DNA from: JAHWKI01 sp035513575
GTDB taxonomy: Bacteria; Gemmatimonadota; Gemmatimonadetes; Longimicrobiales; RSA9
Direction: 5' to 3'
Length of the DNA stretch: 51,776 nt
Assembly: GCA_035513575.1 (NCBI GenBank)
Contig: DATKBW010000102.1
Span: 1-51,776 of the forward strand
This document shows, one piece after another, positions 24,254 to 32,331 of this stretch (position 1 is the first letter of the stretch; the number at the start of each line of letters is the position of its first letter). A program made the position numbers and the translations under genes. Below the pieces are notes generated by a model. The model did no database searches. It saw only the letters and a list, made by a program, of their open reading frames with translations, and was not told the origin of the DNA.

Positions 24254-24877
24254 ATGAGAGAGGCAGCCTGGCAGGACGCTCCGCTGGACGACCCCCGGCT
24301 TCGCGAGCTCCGGCGCGCGCTGGCGCAGCGCCCGCTCACCCGCGCGCCGCGGGACCCGGCGCTGTCCGAGGCCGCGGTCCTCCTGGCGCTGCGTCCGACG
24401 GACCCGCTGGAGCTGCTCGTGATCCAGCGCGCGGAAAAGGTGGGTGACCCCTGGTCGGGGCACATGGCGCTCCCTGGCGGCCGCCGCCAGGCGGACGACC
24501 CGGACCTCCTGGCCACCGCCCTGCGGGAGACGCGCGAGGAGACCGGTCTCCTCGTCCCCCGGCAAGCGGTCCTGGGTGAGCTCGCCGAGGTGCGCCCCGG
24601 CGCACGGCGGCGCTTCTTCATCACGGTGAGCCCGTGGGTGGCCGTCGTGGATGCCGCCGCCCCCGTCACACCGGCACCCGCGGAGGTGGAGGCCGCGCTG
24701 TGGATCCCCCTCCCCCACCTGGCCAGCGAGGATGCCGTGGACGAGCTGCTGATCGAGCTCGAGGGCGAGTCCCGCGCCTTCCCCGCCCTGAGCTACCAGG
24801 AGCACGTCATCTGGGGACTGACGCACCGGATCCTGGAGGACTTCATCAGCCTTGCCCGATCGGCCGGGCTGGTGTAG
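24254..24877 (+). CDS. NUDIX hydrolase, NudL/CoA pyrophosphatase-like
   Basis: A 207-residue NUDIX enzyme. The box is GGRRQADDPDLLATALRETR followed by EETGL, with an Asp where the first Glu normally stands. Just before it, VIQRAEKVGDPWSGHMALPG resembles the CoA-specific signature of this subgroup (LLTxRSxxLRxHxGQVxFPGG), so hydrolysis of coenzyme A or its derivatives to phosphopantetheine and 3',5'-ADP is likely. It sits between divergent HNH and convergent E1-alpha genes, so it is monocistronic. ATG 24254 opens MREAAWQDAP. Confidence 0.87.
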   Translation: MREAAWQDAPLDDPRLRELRRALAQRPLTRAPRDPALSEAAVLLALRPTDPLELLVIQRAEKVGDPWSGHMALPGGRRQADDPDLLATALRETREETGLLVPRQAVLGELAEVRPGARRRFFITVSPWVAVVDAAAPVTPAPAEVEAALWIPLPHLASEDAVDELLIELEGESRAFPALSYQEHVIWGLTHRILEDFISLARSAGLV

Positions 24878-24892
24878 CGGGCGCCTCCCCGC

Positions 24893-26017
24893 TTACGAGG
24901 TCTCGACCCGCCACGCCACCCCCGGCTGCCTCCCCTCGCTGAATCCTTCCAGCTCGGCGGACGAGGGCTCCGGCATCAACCCTTCACGGCTGCTCCGTGC
25001 GGCCTCGGCTGCTGCCTCGATGGCGGCGGTGATCTCCGCCTCGATCTCCGCCAGCGTGGACTCCGCCACCCCGCGGCCCTTCAGCCACTCCTCGTACAGA
25101 CCGATGGGGTCGCGCCGGCCCCAGTGCTCGAACAGGTCGGGGTGGAACGTCCGGCGGGCCTCGGCCTCGTCGTGCGTCGCGTGGCCGCCCATCCGGAACG
25201 TATCCACCACCAGCATCGTGGGACCCCCGCCGCCGCGGGCGCGGTCCGCCGCCAGCTTCGTGGCTGCGTACACGTCCAGCACGTTGTTCCCATCGGCGAG
25301 AGCGCCCGCCATGCCGTACATCTTCGGCCAGTGCTCGAAGCCGCCGGCGCCGTGCTGGTCCAGCCGGGTCCCCAGCGCCACCTGGTTGTTCTGGATCACG
25401 AAGATGGCCGGCACCCTCGTCACGGCGGCCAGGTTCACCCCCTCGTGGAACATCGACGTCTTGGTCGAGCCATCGCCGACCCACGTCAGCGCCACCCGCC
25501 GCTCGCCCCGCCGCTGGAACGCCAGCGCGATCCCGGCCACCACCGGGACCATGTCGCCGACGTGGCTGACCGGCTGGATCACGCCATGGGAGAGGTCGCC
25601 GAAATGCCCGTCGCGGCCGCCGGTCGTGCTGCTGCTCGTCGCCAGGTAGCCGTGGAACACGTCCTCCAGCGGCATGCCCATCTCCGGCAGCGCCCCCGCG
25701 TTGCGGATCATGGGCGCCACGATGTCGCGCTCCCGGTCCAGCGCGTGGACGCACCCGACCGTCACGGCCTCCTCACCGGTCCCCAGCCACGCCTTCGAGA
25801 TCACTCCCTGCCGCACCCACCGCGTCAGGGCGATGTCGTGGAGACGCGTGCGGACCATCCCCGCGTACAGACCGAGGAGCGCCGCCTCGTCCAGCGACGA
25901 CACCACCGCCCGCCGCTCCTCCTGCGACTCGACCCGCTCCCCGAACGCCCGCACCAGGGACGGGTCCGCCTTCCAGGAGACGTACTCAGGGGGGTCGAAC
26001 GGGGGGTAGCGCTTCAT
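24893..26017 (-). CDS. Solo 2-oxoacid dehydrogenase E1 alpha subunit
   Basis: A 374-residue thiamine-diphosphate protein like the alpha subunit of pyruvate, branched-chain 2-oxoacid or acetoin dehydrogenases. The ThDP motif is GDGSTKTSMFHEGVNLAAV (GDG at 181, Asn195), followed by IFVIQNNQVALGT. The phosphorylation-loop-like RMGGHATHDEAE follows. The E1 beta, E2 and E3 genes that normally adjoin it are absent from the window, which is unusual. It may pair with subunits encoded elsewhere. ATG 26017; a HIT-protein gene lies 43 bases upstream on the same strand. Confidence 0.88.
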   Translation of the reverse strand: MKRYPPFDPPEYVSWKADPSLVRAFGERVESQEERRAVVSSLDEAALLGLYAGMVRTRLHDIALTRWVRQGVISKAWLGTGEEAVTVGCVHALDRERDIVAPMIRNAGALPEMGMPLEDVFHGYLATSSSTTGGRDGHFGDLSHGVIQPVSHVGDMVPVVAGIALAFQRRGERRVALTWVGDGSTKTSMFHEGVNLAAVTRVPAIFVIQNNQVALGTRLDQHGAGGFEHWPKMYGMAGALADGNNVLDVYAATKLAADRARGGGGPTMLVVDTFRMGGHATHDEAEARRTFHPDLFEHWGRRDPIGLYEEWLKGRGVAESTLAEIEAEITAAIEAAAEAARSSREGLMPEPSSAELEGFSEGRQPGVAWRVETS

Positions 26018-26060
26018 CGCCGCGAGCTCCCGGGGGGCGCGTCCGCGCGGGGGCCGGGGC

Positions 26061-26543
26061 TCAGACGACGGGGCCCGCCGCCGCCTTCGTCCGCCGCGGA
26101 CGATCCTCGCCGTGCGCCTCCTGGACCGCGCGTCCGATGCGCGCGGCCATCACATCGAGGGCCGAGCGCGACGGGACCGGGGCGTCGGCCTTGGGCAGCT
26201 GGAGGTCGAAATGATCGCCCTCCCGCACCGGGATCAGGTGGAGGTGGAAATGGGGGACGTCCTGCCCGCCCGCCGCGCCGTTGGCGCTGAAGACGTTCAG
26301 CGCCGCCGCGCCGGTGGCGTGCTTGATGCCGGCGCCGAGCCGTCTGGCCACCGCGAGACAGTGCGCGGCCAGGTCGTCGGGGACGGCGAAGAAGTCCGTA
26401 TGATGCTCCCGGGAGACCACCAGCGCGTGGCCGGGGCTGTACGGCTGGATGTCCATGAACGCGACCACACGGTCGTCCTCGTGGATGATGCTCACCGTTT
26501 CTTCCCCGGCGATGATCCGGCAGAAGACGCACCGTTCGTTCAT
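26061..26543 (-). CDS. HIT-family hydrolase with Cys pair
   Basis: A 160-residue HIT protein. The N-terminal CVFCRIIAGE zinc-type Cys pair, SPGHALVVSREH, and the triad HFHLHLIPVREGD place it in the Ap4A hydrolase/FHIT-like branch of the HIT superfamily. It is longer than HinT and has a basic C-terminal tail after residue 145. Such enzymes cleave diadenosine polyphosphates or other nucleotidyl compounds. The start codon ATG 26543 is 35 bases from the start of the divergent V4R-like gene. It is probably co-transcribed with E1 alpha. Confidence 0.9.
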   Translation of the reverse strand: MNERCVFCRIIAGEETVSIIHEDDRVVAFMDIQPYSPGHALVVSREHHTDFFAVPDDLAAHCLAVARRLGAGIKHATGAAALNVFSANGAAGGQDVPHFHLHLIPVREGDHFDLQLPKADAPVPSRSALDVMAARIGRAVQEAHGEDRPRRTKAAAGPVV

Positions 26544-26578
26544 GGCGACCCCGCTTGGTTGACCCTAGATTCCCGCGA

Positions 26579-27253
26579 ATGAATGACCGCAGCCGCGCAC
26601 CCGGAAAAGAGACACAGCCGGCTCCCGGAGCGCAAGAAGCGGGCGACGGTTTCCGCGCCGATCTCCCCCTCGCCATCCTCGAGTCCGTGCGGGTCCACGA
26701 CCGCCCCGCGGAAGTGCTCGAGGACGAGGACCTGACCGCCAGCCTTCCCCGCCGCCTCGGCCTCACGGGCGTCGTGGAGAGCCAGATCTACCGCTACCGC
26801 CTCGCGCTGAAGCGCGGCGAGCGGATCCCCTACGCCGAGGTGGGCGACCTCGTGCGCCTCGTCCTGCGGCGCCCGGACTCCGAGCCCATCCTCCGCGAGG
26901 CGGGCCATGACATCGCGAAGCAGCACGGCCGCAAGCCGCTCTACCACCTGGCCGCCATCGGCCGCCTGCTTCCCGGCGCACTGCCGAATCGGTTCGCCAA
27001 GCGCAGCCTGCGCCGGCTCCTGCACCGCATCGGCGGCGGCGTCCCCCTGCGGGTCACGCGGACCCCCTTCACGGTCGAGATGACCGACCCCGTGACCGCC
27101 GGGATCGACCGGTGGGGCGTAGCGTGCCTGCTCTACTCCGCCGCCATCGAGCAGTCCGTGCTCCAGAGCACCGGCAAGCGGCACGGGGTCGAGCATATCG
27201 CCTGTCAGAGTCGTGGCGACGAGCGGTGTGTGTGGGAGGTGCGGACCGGCTGA
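26579..27253 (+). CDS. V4R-like ligand-binding domain protein
   Basis: A 224-residue soluble protein. Its C-terminal part (ACLLYSAAIEQSVLQSTGKR, then HIACQSRGDERCVWEV, with Cys183, Cys209 and Cys217) follows the pattern of V4R (4-vinyl reductase) domains. These bind small hydrophobic ligands and end in a conserved Cys-rich strand (CxxxGDxxCxF). The N-terminal 30 residues are disordered; residues 30-130 look helical and are not recognised. Often V4R proteins act as sensors or as subunits of other enzymes; no such partner is nearby. The start ATG 26579 has no ribosome-binding site and the gap to the divergent start is 35 bases, so a leaderless or short-leader mRNA is likely. Confidence 0.55.
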   Translation: MNDRSRAPGKETQPAPGAQEAGDGFRADLPLAILESVRVHDRPAEVLEDEDLTASLPRRLGLTGVVESQIYRYRLALKRGERIPYAEVGDLVRLVLRRPDSEPILREAGHDIAKQHGRKPLYHLAAIGRLLPGALPNRFAKRSLRRLLHRIGGGVPLRVTRTPFTVEMTDPVTAGIDRWGVACLLYSAAIEQSVLQSTGKRHGVEHIACQSRGDERCVWEVRTG

Positions 27254-27258
27254 GCCGA

Positions 27259-27287
27259 CGCGGGCGCGGCGGTTCGAAGCGCCCGCG
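27259..27287 (+). terminator. GC-rich hairpin after the V4R-like gene
   Basis: A perfect 9-bp stem, CGCGGGCGC with GCGCCCGCG, and an 11-base loop begin 6 bases after the V4R-like stop codon. No T-tract follows. It also lies downstream of the converging DHH gene and could serve both. Confidence 0.5.
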
Positions 27288-27318
27288 GCGCTCCGCGGCG
27301 CGCGGTCCCCGAGGCCCG

Positions 27319-28464
27319 CTAGTCTTCCTCGTCCGCGTCGATCCCCGCCGCCGACAGCAGCTTGCTCCGGATCTGCCGGTTGAACGTGTCCCATTTGAGC
27401 CGCATGTGCTCCGGGTCCTGGGCGCCCTCCAGGAACCCGACCGGGATCTCGAAGCCGCCCGCGCGCTCCCGGCCGCCGCCGTAGTGACGGCCCCGGAAGT
27501 CGCTGCCCAGCGCGGTCTTGAGGAACTGGTCGACATCCATGGTGACCTTCCCCGTGCGCACGCTCCCCACCACCTGCTCCCGCTCCCCCTCGCCCTGCAC
27601 GATGCCATAGACGATGGCCGTGTGGACGTTCTCCTCCGTGATCAGGAAGTCCGCGGCCTGCGGGATGGCGTCGCGGTCGGCGTGCCGGAGGTAGCCCACG
27701 CCCGCGATGCTGAACCCGCCCTTCACGTGCCGGTCCGACAGCGCGGTCTCGATCACGTCCATGGTCCCGTGGGACCGCTGCACCCGCATGATGGACTCGA
27801 GCAGCTCCGGGTCCATCAGACGGCTCAGGTACGCCGCCGCCAGCAGCTCGTCCGCCCCCGCGCGCACCAGTCCGTTCGTCTCCGTCCGGAGCCCGTGCAC
27901 CAGCGACGTCGCGAGGTTGACGTGCGCCTGGCTGTCCGCATCCAGCGTGATGATCTCCCCGCTGCGCAGGTAGTCCGTCACGATCGTCGCCGCCGCCCCC
28001 ACCGGCCGCACGTCCGAGAACTCCGGGTGGAGGATCCCCTGCGGCGCGTGGTGGTCGATCACCGCGGCCGCCGGGACCCCCAGCTCGCTCAGGCGGTCCG
28101 TCAGCCGCGTCGTCGTGCCCTGGTTGTCGATGTAGACGGCGCCGTCGTAGCGGTCCAGCGGCAGCGCTTCCGTGAAGCGGATCAGGTCGATGGAGAGGAT
28201 GTGCACCAGCGCCAGGTTCTCCTGGTGGCTGATCCGCCCCTCGTAGACGATGTCCACCTCGATGTCGAACTCCGCCGCCATGGTCCGGTAGGCGAGCGCC
28301 GACGAGATCGCGTCGGGATCCGGGAAGTCCTGCACCGCCACGATATGCGCCTCGCCCCGGTGCTTCTCCAGGAACGACGCGAACGCGCGGGCCCGGGCGT
28401 CGTCACCGAAGTGCGGCGTCAGGTCCAGCATGCCGGGCATCTGCGGGACAGCCACCGGGCTCAT
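27319..28464 (-). CDS. DHH-family phosphoesterase
   Basis: A 381-residue protein of the DHH/DHHA1 superfamily, which includes nanoRNases (NrnA), cyclic-di-AMP phosphodiesterases and RecJ. Motifs seen: DFPDPDAISSALAYR (motif I, near 46-60), YDGAVYIDNQG (motif II), and VIDHHAP (the DHH motif, near 137). Further conserved residues sit in SLVHGLRTETNG. A DHHA1-like part follows with GRHYGGGRERAGG, the phosphate-binding loop. ATG 28464 is chosen because the family's usual N-terminus follows; the frame is open upstream. Which nucleotide it degrades cannot be told. It lies 162 bases downstream of ftsH on the same strand. Confidence 0.88.
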   Translation of the reverse strand: MSPVAVPQMPGMLDLTPHFGDDARARAFASFLEKHRGEAHIVAVQDFPDPDAISSALAYRTMAAEFDIEVDIVYEGRISHQENLALVHILSIDLIRFTEALPLDRYDGAVYIDNQGTTTRLTDRLSELGVPAAAVIDHHAPQGILHPEFSDVRPVGAAATIVTDYLRSGEIITLDADSQAHVNLATSLVHGLRTETNGLVRAGADELLAAAYLSRLMDPELLESIMRVQRSHGTMDVIETALSDRHVKGGFSIAGVGYLRHADRDAIPQAADFLITEENVHTAIVYGIVQGEGEREQVVGSVRTGKVTMDVDQFLKTALGSDFRGRHYGGGRERAGGFEIPVGFLEGAQDPEHMRLKWDTFNRQIRSKLLSAAGIDADEED

Positions 28465-28581
28465 GGTCGGGGATCCCTGTGTCTCACGGGGGGCGGGAGT
28501 TGCGAAGGCTGTGCCAGTGGGGGCGGGAACGGCGTAACCCGCTGCGGAGCAACGAGGTAGCATCATGGCGTTGGGCCCTGG

Positions 28582-28598
28582 GGCGTCGGACGGACGCC
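28582..28598 (-). terminator. Possible hairpin downstream of ftsH
   Basis: On the minus strand GGCGTC and GACGCC pair around a 5-base loop, about 30 bases after the ftsH stop codon and before the DHH gene. The stem is short and no T-tract follows, so this is a weak candidate. Confidence 0.3.
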
Positions 28599-28626
28599 GC
28601 AGCGCGGACGCCCTGACGCCGATGTG

Positions 28627-30645
28627 CTATGCGCCTTCCCGCCCGATCCTCGCCGCCGCCGCGGCGCTCTCCCCGCCGGCGTGGCCCACGTCCCGCCGCT
28701 CGTCGTCACCGGGCTGGTTCGGGGGCGTGCCCATCAGGACGCGGAGCTCCTCCCGGGTGACGACCTCCCGCTCGAGGAGGTCCTCCGCGATGCGGTTCAG
28801 GATCTCGCGGTCGCGGGTGAGGATCTCGCGCGCCCGCTCGCGGCTGCCCTGGACCAGCTCGCGGACCTCCTTGTCGATCTCCCGGGCGGTGTCCTCACTG
28901 TAGGTGCGCTCTCCCGGCCAGGGCGTGTCGGAGCCGCCGAGGAAGCTATGGCGCTGTTTCTCGTAGGAGACGGGCCCGAGCGTCTCGGACATGCCGTAGT
29001 GCCGGATCATGGCCCGGGCCAGCTCGCTCACGCGCTCCAGGTCGTTGGAGGCGCCCGTGGAGATCTCGTCGAAGACGATCTCCTCGGCCACGCGCCCGCC
29101 GAGCAGCACGGCCATCCGGTCCAGCAGCTCCTGCCGCTGGAGCAGGTAGCGGTCGTCCTCCGGGAGCTGCTGCGTGTAGCCCAGCGCGCCCACGCCGCGA
29201 GGGATGATGCTGATCTTGTGGACCGGGTCGGCGTGTTCGACCCGCTCGGCCACGATGGCATGCCCCGCCTCGTGGTAGGCGACGATCCGCCGCTCCTTCT
29301 CGTTCACCAGCCGGTTCTTCTTCTCCAGCCCCGCCATGACCCGGTCGATGGCGGCGTCCAGGTCCGCCATGTCCACCTGCGTCTTGTCCTGCCGCGCCGC
29401 CAGCAGCGCGCCCTCGTTCAGCAGGTTGGCCAGGTCGGCCCCCACGAAGCCGGGCGTGCGCCGGGCCAGCACGTTCAGATCCACGTCGGGGCCCAGCCTG
29501 ATCTGGGCCGCGTGGACCCGGAGGATCGCCTCGCGGCCTTCCCGGTCCGGACGGTCCACGACGACCTGGCGGTCGAAGCGCCCGGGTCGCATGAGCGCCG
29601 GGTCCAGGATCTCCGGCCGGTTCGTCGCCGCCATGATGATGACGCCCGTCTTGGCGTCGAAGCCGTCCATCTCCACCAGGAGCTGGTTCAGCGTCTGCTC
29701 CCGCTCGTCGTGGCCGCCCATGGGGCCGCCCGCGCCCCGGGCCTTCCCCAGCGCGTCCAGCTCGTCGATGAAGACGATGCACGGGGAGTTCGACTTCGCC
29801 TGCTCGAACAGGTCCCGCACCCGCGCGGCGCCCACGCCCACGAACATCTCCACGAACTCCGACCCGTTCATGGAGAAGAACGTCACCCCCGCCTCCCCGG
29901 CGACGGCCCGCGCCAGCAGCGTCTTCCCGGTCCCCGGGGCGCCGGCCAGCAGCACGCCCTTGGGGATCCGGGCGCCCACCCGGTGGAACTTCGCGGGCTC
30001 CCTCAGGAACTCCACGATCTCCACCAGCTCCTGCTTCGCCTCGTCGGCGCCCGCGACATCGTCGAACGTCACACCCGTCCCGTCCTCGCCCACGATCCGC
30101 GCCTTGTTCTTCCCCACGGTCATCACGCCCGACGCGGGGTTGATGCGCTTGAGCATCCAGATCCAGAAGAGGACCATGAGGCCGAGGGGGAGCAGCCAGA
30201 AGAGCGCCTGGCCGAGCCAGCTCTCCGTCGCCGCGGCGTACTCCACGTCCTGCGACTCCAGGAGTGGGACCAGCCCCTCGTCGCCTTCCACCCGGACCGA
30301 CGTCCACACGTCCGGCGCATCGGCGATCGCCGTGTCCGGCACCGCCGTGATCCGCGGGCCCTGGAAGCGCACCTCGTCCACCTGACCGGCCGCGATCCGC
30401 TCCTTCAGCTCGCTGTACGGGATCCGCTCCGTCTCCTGCCGGCTCAGCAGGATGTTCAGGCCGATCAGCACCAGGAACGCGGCGAGGAAATAGAAGACGG
30501 AGAACCGGGCGCGCCGATTGAGGGGACCCCGGCGGCGGCGGTCGTCGTTACCGTTCCGCCGGTCGGGCGCCTTCCCCGGCCGTCCCAGGTCGATGCTGCG
30601 CCGGTCGTCCGGCCCGTCCCTGCGGTCCTCGCTCTTCGGTGTCAT
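28627..30645 (-). CDS. ftsH: ATP-dependent membrane zinc protease FtsH
   Basis: A 672-residue inner-membrane AAA+ protease that extracts and degrades misfolded membrane and regulatory proteins. Membrane helices lie at about 49-67 and 145-165, with a periplasmic domain between. The AAA domain has Walker A GAPGTGKT at 235-242, Walker B CIVFIDELDAL at 289-299 and the LMRPGRFDR second region of homology. The protease site is HEAGH at 458-462, with the third-ligand segment EISTGASNDLER further on. ATG 30645 gives an unusual 46-residue N-terminal extension, highly charged and Arg/Asp-rich, before the first helix. No clear ribosome-binding site precedes it. Confidence 0.96.
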   Translation of the reverse strand: MTPKSEDRRDGPDDRRSIDLGRPGKAPDRRNGNDDRRRRGPLNRRARFSVFYFLAAFLVLIGLNILLSRQETERIPYSELKERIAAGQVDEVRFQGPRITAVPDTAIADAPDVWTSVRVEGDEGLVPLLESQDVEYAAATESWLGQALFWLLPLGLMVLFWIWMLKRINPASGVMTVGKNKARIVGEDGTGVTFDDVAGADEAKQELVEIVEFLREPAKFHRVGARIPKGVLLAGAPGTGKTLLARAVAGEAGVTFFSMNGSEFVEMFVGVGAARVRDLFEQAKSNSPCIVFIDELDALGKARGAGGPMGGHDEREQTLNQLLVEMDGFDAKTGVIIMAATNRPEILDPALMRPGRFDRQVVVDRPDREGREAILRVHAAQIRLGPDVDLNVLARRTPGFVGADLANLLNEGALLAARQDKTQVDMADLDAAIDRVMAGLEKKNRLVNEKERRIVAYHEAGHAIVAERVEHADPVHKISIIPRGVGALGYTQQLPEDDRYLLQRQELLDRMAVLLGGRVAEEIVFDEISTGASNDLERVSELARAMIRHYGMSETLGPVSYEKQRHSFLGGSDTPWPGERTYSEDTAREIDKEVRELVQGSRERAREILTRDREILNRIAEDLLEREVVTREELRVLMGTPPNQPGDDERRDVGHAGGESAAAAARIGREGA

Positions 30646-30757
30646 CTGGGTGGACGTCGGGGGCAAGGACTGTACCGGGTGGACGTGGCACGCCAGGACG
30701 TGCACGTTCACGAGCCCTTCACCTTGCCCCACGACGCCGCCCGCTGAATGATCCCGG

Positions 30758-31726
30758 ATGTCCCTGACCCCGCTCTCCGCGATCGAGGACGCGGCCGCCG
30801 CGATCTCCGGGCGGGTCCACCGGACGCCGCTCCTCTCCTGCGAGGCCATTGCGAGCCGGCTCGCCGCCGCGACGGGCGGGCGCCCGCGTCGCCTGCTGCT
30901 GAAGGCGGAGAACCTCCAGAAGACGGGATCGTTCAAGGTGCGTGGCGTCCTCAACCGCATCCGCGCGCTGGACGCGGACGAGCGCGGGCGCGGGCTGATC
31001 ACGATCTCCGCCGGGAATCACGCGGCCGCCCTGGCGTGGGGCGCCGCAGCGGCGCGGGTGCCGTGCACGGTTGTGATGCCGGAGGGGGCGGAGCCCGCGA
31101 AGGTGGAGGCCAGCCGCGGCTACGGGGCCGAAGTGATCCTCCATGGCGACGTCGCCGCGGCCTTCCAGGAGTGCTTCAGGCTGCGCGACGAGCGAGGGCT
31201 CACGTTCGTCCACCCCTTCGACGACCCCGCGATCATCGCGGGCGCGGGGACCGTCGGTCTCGAGATCCTCCAGGACGCGCCGGATACCGACGTGGTGGTG
31301 GTGCCCGTCGGCGGCGGCGGTCTGATCTCGGGGGTGGCGGCGGCGGTGAAGGCGATCCGGCCCGAGGCCCGGGTCTACGGCGTCGAGCCCGAGGGCGCCC
31401 CCGGGCTGCGGCGGGCGCTGGACGCGGGCGAGGTGGTGCGGCTGGAGAGGGTGGACACCGTGGCGGGAGGGCTCGCGCCGCCCTTCGCGGGCGCCCTCGC
31501 GCTGGAGCACGCCCGCGCCCTCGTCGACGATGTCGTCCTGGTCTCCGACGACGACATCCTGGACGCCATGCGCTTCGTCCTGGAACGGGCGAAGCTGCTG
31601 GTGGAGCCCTCCGGCGCCGCCGGCGTCGCCGCCCTCGTGATGGGGCTGCTCCGGGTGTCGCCCGACCAGGCCGTCGCCGTGGTCCTGAGTGGCGGGAATA
31701 CTTCGCTCTCCCTCATCACCGGATAA
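30758..31726 (+). CDS. Threonine/serine dehydratase (PLP, catabolic type)
   Basis: A 322-residue fold-type II PLP enzyme that deaminates L-threonine to 2-oxobutyrate, or serine to pyruvate, through an enamine intermediate. The PLP lysine is Lys60 in KTGSFKVRG. ISAGNHAAALAW is the substrate loop and VPVGGGGLISG the phosphate cup. There is no C-terminal ACT regulatory domain, as in short catabolic dehydratases; serine racemase activity is also possible. It is followed after 38 bases by a RidA-family lipoprotein gene. RidA enzymes hydrolyse the reactive enamine made by exactly this kind of dehydratase. ATG 30758. Confidence 0.9.
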   Translation: MSLTPLSAIEDAAAAISGRVHRTPLLSCEAIASRLAAATGGRPRRLLLKAENLQKTGSFKVRGVLNRIRALDADERGRGLITISAGNHAAALAWGAAAARVPCTVVMPEGAEPAKVEASRGYGAEVILHGDVAAAFQECFRLRDERGLTFVHPFDDPAIIAGAGTVGLEILQDAPDTDVVVVPVGGGGLISGVAAAVKAIRPEARVYGVEPEGAPGLRRALDAGEVVRLERVDTVAGGLAPPFAGALALEHARALVDDVVLVSDDDILDAMRFVLERAKLLVEPSGAAGVAALVMGLLRVSPDQAVAVVLSGGNTSLSLITG

Positions 31727-31764
31727 CCGGGGCGGCTGTTTCGCCTCGCAACCCAGGAGGAATC

Positions 31765-32229
31765 ATGCACCGGAAATCGGCACTGCCGCTCGCGCTCCTC
31801 GCCCTGGCCACCCTCCCCGCATGCACGATATCCAGCGGTCGCGCCGGCCCGGAGGTGATCGCTCCGGCCGCGGCGCGCGTGGGCGACCTGCCGTTCTCCC
31901 CCGCCACCCGCGCCGGCGACTTCATCTTCCTGTCCGGCGCGATCGGGACCCGCCCGGGCACCACCGAGCTGGTCTCATCCGAGGTCGGCGCCCAGACGCG
32001 GCAGACCATGGAGAACCTGCGCACCGTGCTCCGCGCCGCGAGGTCGGACCTCGACGACGTCGTCAAGTGCACGGTCTTCCTCGTGGACATGCGCGATTAC
32101 GCCGCGATGAACGCGGCCTACGCCTCCTTCTGGGAGGGCCCGCCCCCCGCGCGGTCGACGATGGCGGGGAGCGGGCTGGCGCTGGGGGCGAGAGTCGAGA
32201 TCGAGTGCATCGCGTACGATCCGAGGTGA
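31765..32229 (+). CDS. RidA-family enamine deaminase with lipoprotein signal
   Basis: A 154-residue protein: lipoprotein signal ending LPACTISS (Cys20), then a complete RidA/YjgF domain. RidA hydrolyses reactive enamines and imines such as 2-aminoacrylate. Key residues are kept: the Arg of ARSTMAG and the VEIECIA strand that carries the conserved Glu; FLSGAIGTRPG is another family block. AGGAGG lies 6 bases before ATG 31765. Cytoplasmic RidA has about 128 residues; here an export signal is added, so it should work outside the cytoplasm. That is unexpected beside a cytoplasmic dehydratase. Confidence 0.87.
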   Translation: MHRKSALPLALLALATLPACTISSGRAGPEVIAPAAARVGDLPFSPATRAGDFIFLSGAIGTRPGTTELVSSEVGAQTRQTMENLRTVLRAARSDLDDVVKCTVFLVDMRDYAAMNAAYASFWEGPPPARSTMAGSGLALGARVEIECIAYDPR

Positions 32230-32331
32230 CAGGGGGCAGGGTGGTCGGGGGCAGGGGCGCGACCTTGTCGCCCTTTCGCCCCGTTCCTAGTTTCGCCTTT
32301 TCCTTTTCACGTCGGCCTCACCGGGGCACCC

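Noticed and set aside
27268..27290. GGTTCGAA as a tRNA T-loop
   Set aside because: The flanking bases form a simple 9-bp terminator-like hairpin and no acceptor or anticodon arm can be built.
28624..30747. Long plus-strand frame over ftsH
   Set aside because: It is an Arg/His/Leu-rich antisense shadow caused by high GC at third positions.
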